DNA of 43,061 nt, taken from the NCBI GenBank assembly GCA_947468665.1, contig CANILH010000020.1, positions 1 through 43,061 on the forward strand. Reading direction: 5' to 3'. Positions 1 to 8,013 of the stretch are shown here, in pieces. The DNA comes from Oligoflexales bacterium. GTDB lineage: Bacteria > Bdellovibrionota_B > Oligoflexia > Oligoflexales > RGVZ01. The notes under the pieces were generated by a model. The model was not told the origin of the DNA. It did no database searches and worked only from the letters and a program-made list of their open reading frames with translations. Position numbers and translations under genes: made by a program. Within the stretch, counting starts at the first letter, position 1, and each line of letters starts with the position of its first letter.

Positions 1-255
1 AAAAATGAATCCGATTGGAAAAAATGCAGCCTCGATAGTTATGGCTTAGCAATAGTCTGGTCATCACGGTTTGAGATCCATGTTGATCAGATCATCGGAC
101 TCGCGACAAAACGGGAAAAAATCTCTAAAGCAGGCTGATCGCTATTTCAAGACCACATAAAGTTCTCCCGAGACGAAGAACTGGACGTTGATTTCCATGC
201 CGCGACTGAATTTATGGGACCGCTTGTTTTTTGTATCTCTGTTCCGATTGGGTAA

Positions 256-531
256 TGGCGTCGTCGACAACGTTGTGACCGCCGCATTGTTGGCGAGTTG
301 CGCAAGCTTGGCAAAGTCATCTCAAAGTCCACGGTTTTTTTTACTGTCGATACCGCGTTTTTAAAACACCTTTACGAATTTGCCCTTATGGACACAAGTA
401 CCAGGCAAAATATCAGTGTTGCCGTTACAAGACATCCAACCGCCGTATGGCTTGAAAACGTCTTACGGAGCGCTCTCATGGACATAAAAGACTGTCCAAA
501 GTTTATCGTGAGCGCTTGGTTGACGGGCTGA
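256..531 (+). pseudogene. Decayed integrase-type (rve/DDE) transposase fragment
   Basis: This reading frame keeps a recognisable piece of an insertion-sequence integrase. The first part (from about 256) reads like the helical segment RRIVGELRKLG..SKSTV before the catalytic core. The part from about 328 reads FFTVDTAFLKHLY, then TRQ and AVTRHPTAVW, which match the beta strands around the first catalytic aspartate of rve integrases (the D of VDT). The family normally continues with an RDRD segment holding the second catalytic Asp; here the frame degenerates into FIVSAWLTG and stops. An in-frame TAA lies just upstream at 253-255, so no full protein can be made. I see no terminal repeats. Most likely it is an inactive relic marking an old insertion. 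Similarity was judged by eye. Confidence 0.55.
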
Positions 532-614
532 TTGTTGATTACAGTATCGCGGCGTGACTTTTTGGACAGAACGTGCAATCAAGTTGGATAATAGCCCGTA
601 ATTATTGAATTTGT

Positions 615-642
615 GGTAAATTGAAAAATATTGTATTTTACC
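615..642. promoter_or_regulatory. Palindrome copy 1 upstream of the AAA ATPase
   Basis: A 28-base inverted repeat with arms GGTAAAT (615-621) and TTTTACC (636-642) separated by 14 bases. A second copy of the same architecture starts 32 bases later. The stretch is very AT-rich and lies 58-85 bases before the ATPase start. It may be an operator for a dimeric repressor; that role is an inference. Confidence 0.45.
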
Positions 643-646
643 TCAA

Positions 647-674
647 GGTAATTTATAATTTTATTTGATTTACC
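647..674. promoter_or_regulatory. Palindrome copy 2 upstream of the AAA ATPase
   Basis: A second 28-base inverted repeat with arms GGTAATT (647-653) and ATTTACC (668-674) and the same 14-base gap. The spacing to copy 1 is about three helical turns, which would place two bound dimers on one DNA face. The inner bases differ between copies, so conservation is limited to the arms, as in operators. Confidence 0.45.
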
Positions 675-699
675 ATATTTACTGTAATTATGGATAGTT

Positions 700-1995
700 A
701 TGATTCGAGACTCTAGAAAATACGTTTTGAAGTTTTTAGATTCGGCAGCAATACATAGTAATGTCTTGCTCGTTCAAGGTGCTCGACAAGTAGGCAAGAC
801 ATACCTTTTACGCTCGTGCCTTGAGGGAAAAGAAAAAACCATCTCCATTAATTTGGAAAAAGAACCGCAAACGAAGCTCGCTATTGAAGCGACCAAGTCA
901 TTTGAAGAGTTTACCGAACTATTAATTCGCAGGCATAATTTCAAAGCTAATGCCGGCTACACGCTTTTTATCGACGAAGCGCAAGAGAGCGCCAAACTAG
1001 GATCCTACGTCCGTTTTATGAAAGAAGAATGGTCAAACACTAAGTCCATTCTTACCGGTTCCAGTATGAAACGACTTTTCCGCGGTGATGTTAGAGTCCC
1101 CGTTGGACGAGTCGACTATTTAAACATCCAAGGATTTTCATTTCGTGAATATTTGCGGATGAACGAATGCGAATCCTTGCTCGATGACGCGAAATCATCA
1201 GCCGTAATCTCCAACGAGCTCCATCAAATTCTTCTATCCAAATTCGACCGATTTCTCATCGTTGGTGGACTGCCCGATGCCGTGATCGCCCAAAAGAACG
1301 GCGCCGATTTCGAATCTGTCTTAAACTTCATTACAGCGTCGCAGTGCGAGGATTTTCTACGAATCGAGGACGTTAAAAGCTATCTTTTTCTTGACGCGCT
1401 TAAGGGTGTATCAAACCACGTCGGTAGTGCGGCCAAATTTACCCATATTGCGGCAAATAATTATGACGCCAAAAAAATAATCCAAAAACTCCAAGAGTGG
1501 TCGATCGTTTACGAAATTGATCAACAAGGCGAATCACCAACGCAGAATTTTGCGCCCAAGAGATATCTTTATGATCTAGGGGTGCTGCGATTTATTAGAG
1601 AACCCTCGATTCCGACAATATCCATCATCCACACTATCGACGAACGCCTCAGAACGCCTCTAGGTGGCCTCATGGAGAACGCAATACTACTACAACTTCT
1701 GGCAGGATCCGGTGGACTGAATTTTATTTCCGGTTGGAAAAAAAACCACAAAGAGCCCATAGAAGTCGATTTCGTAACAAAACACGACGGAATACCCCTG
1801 CCAATCGAGGTGAAAGCGACGTTGAAAGCAAATGAACGCCATTGTAAAAACATAGTTCACTATTGTAAATTGTTTGCTCTAAAGAAAGGAGTCCTGTTTT
1901 CATTGGACAACAGACGAGTGTTCAAATGCGGTGCCGTCGATATAGAAGTTCTGCCAGCATATTTGGCCGAGGTCTTGACGTCAAAAAGTCTATAG
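700..1995 (+). CDS. AAA_14/DUF4143-type P-loop ATPase
   Basis: A 431-residue protein with the layout of the AAA_14 plus DUF4143 family. Walker A is GARQVGKT (residues 27-34), Walker B is TLFIDEAQ (88-95), and a sensor-like LTGSS sits near 119-122. The C-terminal half fits DUF4143 and ends with a PD-(D/E)XK-like core, EVDFV near 354 and IEVK near 369-372. In this family that part is often assumed to be nuclease-like, but the biochemical role is not established. Members are scattered singletons in bacteria, often in variable regions, as here beside a transposase relic and a toxin-antitoxin pair. The start lacks a strong ribosome site (only GGAT). The N terminus fits the family well. A related gene begins at the right edge of the window. 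Confidence 0.85.
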   Translation: MIRDSRKYVLKFLDSAAIHSNVLLVQGARQVGKTYLLRSCLEGKEKTISINLEKEPQTKLAIEATKSFEEFTELLIRRHNFKANAGYTLFIDEAQESAKLGSYVRFMKEEWSNTKSILTGSSMKRLFRGDVRVPVGRVDYLNIQGFSFREYLRMNECESLLDDAKSSAVISNELHQILLSKFDRFLIVGGLPDAVIAQKNGADFESVLNFITASQCEDFLRIEDVKSYLFLDALKGVSNHVGSAAKFTHIAANNYDAKKIIQKLQEWSIVYEIDQQGESPTQNFAPKRYLYDLGVLRFIREPSIPTISIIHTIDERLRTPLGGLMENAILLQLLAGSGGLNFISGWKKNHKEPIEVDFVTKHDGIPLPIEVKATLKANERHCKNIVHYCKLFALKKGVLFSLDNRRVFKCGAVDIEVLPAYLAEVLTSKSL

Positions 1996-2205
1996 CTATG
2001 TGTATTGCTACTACAGGGTTATGAGTGCGATCCTGAATGTTTTGTAACATCATGATTTTGTTTATACATTCCATACACAGCAGGCTATGCAGAGCTTTTT
2101 GCACATCGGGTTACTACGGGTGGGAACGGATAGTTTCGGATGGTTGTTGACCATCGTCAAAGAAGTTTGATATGGTTACATACATACCTATATGGTAGAG
2201 GTGCT

Positions 2206-2485
2206 ATGGAGTTTGAATGGGATTTGTCAAAAGAGTCGGAAAACATCAGAAAGCACTCTGTTACCTTTGGCGAAGCTTCCAGCTGCTTTTCTGACCCTCA
2301 AGGCATTCAGTTGATGGATTCGGAGCATTCAAAATCCGAGGTTCGATATTTTTTGGATCGGAAAGTCAACTGAGGGTCGGGTGTTGACGACACGTTTTAC
2401 GCTGAGGGGCGATGTCATCAGGATCATTGGAAGTGCCAATTGGCGAAAATTTAGGAGGATATACAGTGAAGCAACCAAGAATTAA
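2206..2485 (+). pseudogene. brnT: BrnT-type ribonuclease toxin, frameshifted in a T6 run
   Basis: BrnT is the small RNase toxin of type II BrnT/BrnA systems. From ATG 2206 (GAGG upstream at 2198-2201) the frame reads MEFEWDLSKESENIRKHSVT, then FGEA and CFSDP: the canonical BrnT opening with the FEWD and N.RKH motifs. It hits a stop at 2371-2373 after RYFLDRKVN. If one T is dropped from the six-T run 2349-2354, the frame continues RYFWIGKSTEGRVL, then TTRF, RGDVIRII and RKFRRIYSEATKN, stopping at 2483-2485. That is the expected BrnT second half with its RII.A...RR..Y ending. The gene is therefore intact apart from one extra T. It could be an inactivating mutation, a phase-variable tract or an assembly error. 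The restored protein would be about 93 residues and would overlap the antitoxin start by 20 bases. Confidence 0.75.
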
Positions 2486-2750
2486 AGACTTAAAGATAGA
2501 TCTCAAGGGCACTGAAAAAATGCGGGCTCGAATGGCCAAGGTAAAGAAAACTAAGATCACTGTAAACGTCGATGAAGACCTATTGAGCGCTCTCAAGTTA
2601 AGATCTGATGAAAGCGGTGTCCCGTATCAGGTCCTTCTTAACAAGTTACTTAGGGCATCCATTGCAGATCAGATACAGGGCGACGAAGCGGGCAGGCTTG
2701 ACCGTTTGGAAAAGGATGTTGCTACTTTGAAACGCAAACTGTCTGCGTAG
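2466..2750 (+). CDS. brnA: BrnA-type antitoxin
   Basis: The likely start is GTG 2466, chosen because a perfect AGGAGG (2453-2458) sits seven bases before it; an earlier in-frame ATG at 2412 has no such site and lies deep inside brnT. The product is 94 residues: a charged N-terminal segment, then KITVNVDEDLLSALKLR and YQVLLNKLLRASI, which is the ribbon-helix-helix DNA-binding fold of BrnA, followed by a short coiled tail (RLDRLEKDVATLKRKL). BrnA neutralises BrnT and represses the shared promoter. The 20-base overlap with the restored brnT end supports translational coupling. The antitoxin appears intact although the toxin frame is broken. Its 3' end overlaps the convergent neighbour by about 80 bases. 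Confidence 0.75.
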   Translation: MKQPRIKDLKIDLKGTEKMRARMAKVKKTKITVNVDEDLLSALKLRSDESGVPYQVLLNKLLRASIADQIQGDEAGRLDRLEKDVATLKRKLSA

Positions 2751-3094
2751 AGGCGTTGCCCGCGCCAATAGTTAGCTAGCTCTAATTCAACCTCCTCACC
2801 GGCAGACTCCAAAAATTTCTTTACTTTCCGCCAATGAACTCTGACCATTTTGCCCGTCAGTTTTTTTTGTTCCTCAACTGACTCGATACGCCTGCATGCT
2901 TTATCTAGGCACCAGAAAAAAAACTCTTTGCCTTTGCTGTCTTGCATTTGTAGGTGCATGTAGTCGCCCTGCTCCACTGCAAGAAATTTGCCCTCAGTTA
3001 CTTTCGTCTCTATAGCAGACTTAGACTTGGTTTTAGCAGACGCAGCGCCCGAAACGAACAAGGCAAGCCCCAAAAACACATAAAACATATTCAT
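2669..3094 (-). CDS. Small exported protein of unknown function
   Basis: The start is placed at ATG 3094 because an AGGAGC site precedes it and the protein then opens with a clean signal peptide (MNMFYVFLGLALFVSGAASA, cleavage after ASA). The mature part is about 120 residues, rich in Lys and Glu. Its segment KFLAVEQGDYMHLQMQD followed by FFFWCLD looks like a small beta barrel, and KMVRVHWRKVKKFLESAG follows. Two cysteines (WCLDKAC) could form a disulfide. I do not recognise a family. The last 27 residues overlap the end of brnA on the other strand, which is unusual, so the C terminus is less certain than the rest. Confidence 0.6.
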   Translation of the reverse strand: MNMFYVFLGLALFVSGAASAKTKSKSAIETKVTEGKFLAVEQGDYMHLQMQDSKGKEFFFWCLDKACRRIESVEEQKKLTGKMVRVHWRKVKKFLESAGEEVELELANYWRGQRLYADSLRFKVATSFSKRSSLPASSPCI

Positions 3095-3205
3095 TAAAGA
3101 AGCTCCTATGTAGGCAATACACGAAAAATTTTCGAACACAAAAGTAAATGTCTGGTGTAAAATCCAGAATCAAATGATTTTGACTAAAAGAATAAAGAGT
3201 CCACC

Positions 3206-4645
3206 ATGCTCCTCACCATCACCAACGACGTTGCGCCAGGCAGCTTGCATGCCGCCACCGATCTTGGTTATCTGTTGCACAAAAACCCCACGCGCGCCCA
3301 TGAGTTAAAACTCTCATTCGGCACGGCCCATCTTTTTTATACCGAGGCGACCGCGAGCCGCTGCACGGTATGCCTCCTCCTCGATATCGACCCCATTAGC
3401 CTGGTGCGCGGCAAGGGTCGGCAGGATAGCCGCGACGTACCGTACGTGAATGACCGCCCTTATGTGGCTTCGTCCTTTTTGAGTACGGCAATTTCTAAGA
3501 CCATGGGTACGGCCATGAGTGGTCGCTGCAAGGATCGACCAGAACTCGCCGAGCTGCCCCTAAACTTGACGGTAGCTATTCCGGTGCTTCCCTGTCGCGG
3601 CGGTGAAGTCTTGCTGCGGAGACTTTTTGAGCCTCTAGATTATGACATCGAAGTCACCTCAGCTCCCCTAGATGAGCGTTTTCTGGAATGGGGCCAAAGT
3701 CCCTACCTAAACCTGCGTCTTACCAAACAAACCACTGTCGCGGAATTGTTGTCTCATCTGCATGTGTTGATTCCTGTGCTTGACGATGACAAACACTACT
3801 GGGTTGCGGAAGGCGAGGTCGACAATATTCTTCGCCGAGGCGAGGGCTGGTTAGCTGGCCATCCTGAACATAATCTAATTATGCGCCGCGCACTCAAGAA
3901 CAAGAGAGATCTCTATGGCCCGGCTTTGGAGCGACTGGCCGTGGTCGACGATGTACCACCCAATGAAAACGACGCAATGATCGAGTCGATAGAATCTGTC
4001 TCTGAACGTCCGGGAAGCCTCAACGAGCGCCGCCTTCAGCATGTTGTTAAGACGCTCAAAGAACATGCCGTTCATCGGGTGGTCGATTTAGGGTGCGGCG
4101 AAGGCCGACTCCTCCGTCTACTTCTCGACGACCAACAGTTTACCCAAATTTCCGGCATGGACGTCTCGCAAAGCGTGTTAAAGCGCGCCGCCCGCAGACT
4201 AAACCTCGAAAAATTACCTCGACTCGTTCGCGAGCGATTAACGCTATTTCAAGGCTCATTGGTCTACCGCGACCAACGCCTTTGCGGTTACGATGCCGCG
4301 ACCTTGATTGAAGTCATCGAGCATCTCGATGCGGAGCGACTCTCAACTTTAGAAAAAATCGTCTTCGGCTTCGCTCGCCCGGACGTGGTCATCGTCACCA
4401 CACCCAACATCGAGTACAACGTCAACTACATCGGATTTGCTCCCGGACAATTTCGCCATGATGATCATCGGTTTGAGTGGACTCGCGCCGAATTTAAGGA
4501 ATGGGCGTCGAGGGTTGGCACGGAATATGGTTTTACGTTCACCCATTCGGCGATCGGTGATGAGCATGAATCTTTGGGCTCACCAACTCAGATGGTTGTT
4601 TTTCGCAAAGTAAATGCTACGGAAATTAAAGAGGTCAACCCATGA
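3206..4645 (+). CDS. hen1: Hen1: 3'-terminal RNA ribose 2'-O-methyltransferase
   Basis: Bacterial Hen1 methylates the 2'-OH at a cleaved RNA 3' end so that the junction sealed by Pnkp resists cleavage at the same site. The 479-residue length is typical. The N-terminal domain (1-245), which partners Pnkp, carries the signatures TDLGYLLHKNP, CLLLDIDPISLVRG and YVNDRPYVASSFLS. The methyltransferase domain has the SAM loop VVDLGCGEGRLL from about 292. The metal site has E369, E372 and H373 (IEVIEHLD) and H421 (in RHDDHRFEW); the spacing matches the Clostridium enzyme with a constant shift of three. The stop overlaps the pnkp start (ATGA), so the two are coupled. All catalytic residues appear present. 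Confidence 0.95.
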   Translation: MLLTITNDVAPGSLHAATDLGYLLHKNPTRAHELKLSFGTAHLFYTEATASRCTVCLLLDIDPISLVRGKGRQDSRDVPYVNDRPYVASSFLSTAISKTMGTAMSGRCKDRPELAELPLNLTVAIPVLPCRGGEVLLRRLFEPLDYDIEVTSAPLDERFLEWGQSPYLNLRLTKQTTVAELLSHLHVLIPVLDDDKHYWVAEGEVDNILRRGEGWLAGHPEHNLIMRRALKNKRDLYGPALERLAVVDDVPPNENDAMIESIESVSERPGSLNERRLQHVVKTLKEHAVHRVVDLGCGEGRLLRLLLDDQQFTQISGMDVSQSVLKRAARRLNLEKLPRLVRERLTLFQGSLVYRDQRLCGYDAATLIEVIEHLDAERLSTLEKIVFGFARPDVVIVTTPNIEYNVNYIGFAPGQFRHDDHRFEWTRAEFKEWASRVGTEYGFTFTHSAIGDEHESLGSPTQMVVFRKVNATEIKEVNP

Positions 4646-7188
4646 CCAAAATCGTGATCCCGGAATTGTCGTTAGTCACGCTAGTCGGTGTATCTGGCTC
4701 CGGGAAATCTACGTTTGCTCGTAAGCATTTTCTACCGACGGAAATCGTATCGTCTGACTATTGCCGTGCCGTTATCAGTGACTCTGAACAAAACCAGGAA
4801 GCCACAAGTGACGCCTTTGACCTGCTGAATTTTATTGTAAATAAACGGCTCGTACGGGGCAATCTAACCGTCGTCGATGCCACCAACGTGCGGCCAGATG
4901 CGCGCAAGTCGATTGTAGCCCTTGCCAAAGCCCATCACGTGGTGACGGTAGCCATCGTCCTTAACCTCGACGAGAGCATCTGTGTCGAACGCAACCGCCA
5001 ACGCCCAGATCGCGGCCCCAACACTGACTTTGTCTCCCGCCAGGCCCGACAACTTCAAAAGAGCATTGGCAATCTTAAACGAGAGGGGTTTCGTTACATT
5101 TATGAGCTTAATTCTCTTGCCGAAATCGATGCCGTAGAAATCCAGCGGGAGCGCCTTTGGACCAACCGCCGCGATGATCACGGGCCGTTTGATTTGATCG
5201 GTGACGTACATGGATGTTACGACGAGTTGGTGCTACTGCTGCAAAAACTCGGCTACCAGGTCACCGCAGGTACCGCAACCCACCCAGAAGGCCGTCGCGC
5301 GCTGTTCTTGGGTGATATTGTCGACCGAGGACCACGCATCGTCGATACGATCCGCCTGGTCATGGGCATGACCAAATCAGGTGCCGCTCTTTGTATACCC
5401 GGCAACCACGAAAATAAACTGGTGCGAGCCTTAGATGGCCGCAAGGTCACTGTCAATCATGGCCTGGAACAAACCCTTGCGGAGCTGGGACGGGAAACGC
5501 CGGAATTCAGAGACGAGGTGAGAGTATTCTTCGACGGGCTGATCAGCCACTTTGTCCTCGACGACGGCAGGCTGGTCGTTGCTCACGCGGGCATGCGCGA
5601 GACATTTCAGGGCCGTGCCTCAGGCGAAGTGCGGGCCTTTGCCCTCTACGGCGAGACGACAGGTGAAACCGACGAGTTTGGTCTGCCGGTACGCTATCAA
5701 TGGGCAGCGGACTACCGAGGCAAGGCGGCCGTGATATATGGGCATACGCCAGTGCCCGCGTCCGAATGGTTTAACAACACGCTTTGTATTGATACCGGAT
5801 GCGTTTATGGTGGCCATTTGACCGCATTGCGGTGGCCGGAAAAGGAACTCGTCGCCGTCCCAGCCGCCAAAGTATATTGCGAAAGCCGTCGGCCTTTTAC
5901 CGGCAACGCCGCCGCAATGAATATATCGATCCAGCAACAATCTGACGAAATCCTAGATATTGAAGACGTCATGGGAAAACGTCGGGTCAGCACTCGCATC
6001 GGTGGCGTCGTCAAAATTCACGAAGATAACGCGACCGCAGCCGTCGAGGTTATGAGCCGCTTTGCCGTTCATCCAAAATGGTTGGCGTACTTACCTCCGA
6101 CCATGTCACCTTGCGAAACCTCCAGCATTCCCGGTCTGCTAGAGCATCCCGCTGAGGCCCTAAACTACTACCGCAGCCGCGGCGTGAAAGAGGTTGTCTG
6201 TCAAGAAAAGCACATGGGCTCACGGGCTGTGGTGGTCGTTTGCAAAGATGCGGCTGCCGCAGGGCGACGTTTTGGGGTTCAGGGTGACGACCGTGGTGTG
6301 ATCTATTCACGCACGGGTCGGCGTTTTCTTGATGACAAAAATCTGGAAAACGAGATCCTCGCTCGGGTGAATAAAGCCATGACGACGTCAGGGCTTTGGC
6401 AAGAGCTAGATAGCGACTGGGCGATTCTCGACTGCGAGCTTATGCCATGGTCGGTCAAAGCCCAGAGACTGCTTCGCGAGCAGTATGCGGCCGTAGCTCG
6501 ATCTGGGCGTGATGGCTTGGCTGCAGCCATCGGGCTGTTATCACAAGGTGCCTCTCGCCATCCCAAGCTGGAAGCCCTTCAAGAACGGTTTAAACAACGT
6601 CTAACGTCCCTTGAGGCCTATACGGCAGCTTACGGTCACTACTGCTGGACGGTGAATTCCATAGCAGACATCAAGTTAGCGCCGTTTCATTTACTTGCGA
6701 GTGAAAAGGGCGTGCACACGGGGCGCTCCCACATTTGGCATATGGAGCAATTCGCCCGCCTTGCCGCGGCCGACAACGGTCTGATAGTGGCCACTCCGTA
6801 TAAGACGATCACGCTCTCTGATCCCGCCAGCGAGGCTGAGGCTATAAAATGGTGGGAAGACCTGACAAGCAATGGAGGCGAAGGCATGGTCGTCAAGCCT
6901 CTTGATTTTATCACGACCCACAAAGAACGCGTCATCCAACCTGCCATTAAATGCCGCGGACCTGAGTATCTACGCATCATATATGGCCCTGAATATATGA
7001 TGCCCGGTAACCTCGAGCGCTTGCGAAATCGCTCCCTCAACGCCAAACGTTCCCTTGCCATGCGAGAATTCTATTTAGGAGTCGAGGGACTGGAGCGCTT
7101 TGTTCGCCATGAACCGTTACGCAATGTTCACGAATGCGTTTTTGGCGTTTTGGCGTTGGAGAGCGAACCAGTGGATCCAAGACTATAG
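4642..7188 (+). CDS. pnkp: Pnkp: polynucleotide kinase-phosphatase-adenylyltransferase
   Basis: A trifunctional RNA end-healing and sealing enzyme, 848 residues, close to the family norm. The 5'-kinase module holds the P-loop GVSGSGKST (16-24). The metallophosphatase module holds D188 and H190 (DLIGDVHGCYDEL), GDIVDRGP, and GNHE. The ligase-like adenylyltransferase module has the nucleotidyl lysine K523 in QEKHMGSR, with later motifs VDCELMPW-like ILDCELMPW and EGMVVKP. Pnkp repairs RNAs cut by ribotoxins (removing 2',3'-cyclic phosphate, phosphorylating 5'-OH). Ligation needs the Hen1 N-terminal domain, encoded just upstream with a four-base overlap. A strong terminator follows after six bases. 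All three active sites look intact. A BrnT RNase locus lies close upstream, but a functional link is only a guess. Confidence 0.95.
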   Translation: MTKIVIPELSLVTLVGVSGSGKSTFARKHFLPTEIVSSDYCRAVISDSEQNQEATSDAFDLLNFIVNKRLVRGNLTVVDATNVRPDARKSIVALAKAHHVVTVAIVLNLDESICVERNRQRPDRGPNTDFVSRQARQLQKSIGNLKREGFRYIYELNSLAEIDAVEIQRERLWTNRRDDHGPFDLIGDVHGCYDELVLLLQKLGYQVTAGTATHPEGRRALFLGDIVDRGPRIVDTIRLVMGMTKSGAALCIPGNHENKLVRALDGRKVTVNHGLEQTLAELGRETPEFRDEVRVFFDGLISHFVLDDGRLVVAHAGMRETFQGRASGEVRAFALYGETTGETDEFGLPVRYQWAADYRGKAAVIYGHTPVPASEWFNNTLCIDTGCVYGGHLTALRWPEKELVAVPAAKVYCESRRPFTGNAAAMNISIQQQSDEILDIEDVMGKRRVSTRIGGVVKIHEDNATAAVEVMSRFAVHPKWLAYLPPTMSPCETSSIPGLLEHPAEALNYYRSRGVKEVVCQEKHMGSRAVVVVCKDAAAAGRRFGVQGDDRGVIYSRTGRRFLDDKNLENEILARVNKAMTTSGLWQELDSDWAILDCELMPWSVKAQRLLREQYAAVARSGRDGLAAAIGLLSQGASRHPKLEALQERFKQRLTSLEAYTAAYGHYCWTVNSIADIKLAPFHLLASEKGVHTGRSHIWHMEQFARLAAADNGLIVATPYKTITLSDPASEAEAIKWWEDLTSNGGEGMVVKPLDFITTHKERVIQPAIKCRGPEYLRIIYGPEYMMPGNLERLRNRSLNAKRSLAMREFYLGVEGLERFVRHEPLRNVHECVFGVLALESEPVDPRL

Positions 7189-7194
7189 GGCTTA

Positions 7195-7225
7195 TGGCCA
7201 GGAAGAAATTCCTGGCCACTTTTGT
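7195..7225. terminator. Rho-independent terminator after pnkp
   Basis: A perfect 10-base-pair stem TGGCCAGGAA (7195-7204) and TTCCTGGCCA (7209-7218) encloses a GAAA tetraloop and is followed by CTTTTGTTTT. It lies between two convergent genes and may serve both, although the T tract favours the plus strand. Confidence 0.85.
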
Positions 7226-7239
7226 TTTAATCTCTCGGA

Positions 7240-7866
7240 TTACCCGATTGCTTCGGCAATAGCCTTAAGAACATCATTGCGACGATGAACAAACATAAAA
7301 TGCCCAGCGTCCTCGATGACAATATCCGCGCCGGTACTGGATAATGGCACCACCTTATCGTGACTGCCGTGAACCCGGATTATCTCGCAGGTCACGCCCT
7401 GGCAGTCAAAACGCAGCGCATGCCTTATGATAAATCTGTTTTGCCCGGACTTAAGCCAGATGCGCGGTATCTTAACGTCCAGCCGAAGGACTGTATTTAT
7501 CCAAAATGTAAGCTGCATGCCAATTCCGCGGAGAACAATGTCAGGCATGAAATAAAATGCGTACGCCATTATCTTCCGCGACGGTGCGATATCCTGACTG
7601 CTTTTAACGCCAGAAACAACAATGATTTTCTCCGCGGAAATTTTCTTGGCAAGCTCGATGGCCAATACACCACCGTAGCAAAACCCTAAAATTAACGGAT
7701 TTTTGTGTGCTATTTGCTTAGCCATTTGATCCGTCACGTCATTCAAATTAGACTCATGGGTAAGTTGCGGAAGATTAACGCGAACAAACTCCACCCCATC
7801 AAGAATCATAGATTCGATCGCCCGCTCGTCCATATCAGGGGCAGGGATTAAGTAAACTTGCTTCAT
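7240..7866 (-). CDS. Alpha/beta hydrolase with a cysteine nucleophile
   Basis: A 208-residue alpha/beta-hydrolase. The nucleophile elbow reads LGFCYGG, so the usual serine is replaced by cysteine, as in dienelactone-hydrolase-type enzymes. The acid is in RVHGSHDKVVP and the histidine in EDAGHFMF near the C terminus, so a Cys-Asp-His triad can be drawn. There is no signal peptide; the N terminus (KQVYLIPAPDMDE) begins directly with the first strand, so it is cytoplasmic. A hydrophobic cap segment (YAFYFMPDIVLRGIGMQL) follows the core strand. Substrate unknown. It converges on pnkp across the shared terminator. No strong ribosome site is visible before ATG 7866. Confidence 0.75.
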   Translation of the reverse strand: MKQVYLIPAPDMDERAIESMILDGVEFVRVNLPQLTHESNLNDVTDQMAKQIAHKNPLILGFCYGGVLAIELAKKISAEKIIVVSGVKSSQDIAPSRKIMAYAFYFMPDIVLRGIGMQLTFWINTVLRLDVKIPRIWLKSGQNRFIIRHALRFDCQGVTCEIIRVHGSHDKVVPLSSTGADIVIEDAGHFMFVHRRNDVLKAIAEAIG

Positions 7867-7954
7867 TTTTCTGAGTTGCCCTTCTTTAATCTCCCGTTGA
7901 AAAGCCGCGCTGCCTGATCAGTAGCAATGATAATTTCTGTTTTATCACCCAACA

Positions 7955-7984
7955 TTGACAAAGGGAACCAAACCATCCTACAAA
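7955..7984 (+). promoter_or_regulatory. Candidate sigma-70 promoter for the DoxX gene
   Basis: TTGACA (7955-7960, consensus -35) is followed after 18 bases by TACAAA (7979-7984). This gives a leader of about 20 bases before the ATG at 8014. The weak -10 and slightly long spacer lower confidence. Confidence 0.4.
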
Positions 7985-8013
7985 GTACAAACATCAAACC
8001 AAGGACTTAACCC

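Noticed and set aside
409..558. Alternative frame across the transposase relic ending in VDGLIVDYSIAA
   Set aside because: It contains a stop in the middle and only weakly resembles a protein; the other frame carries the recognisable integrase core.
2412..2465. Longer BrnA start at ATG 2412
   Set aside because: It lies inside the restored brnT reading frame and has no ribosome site, whereas GTG 2466 follows a perfect AGGAGG.
7360..7689. Plus-strand open frame of 109 codons
   Set aside because: It is entirely antisense to the alpha/beta-hydrolase, whose protein has clear catalytic motifs; the plus-strand translation has no family features and no ribosome site.
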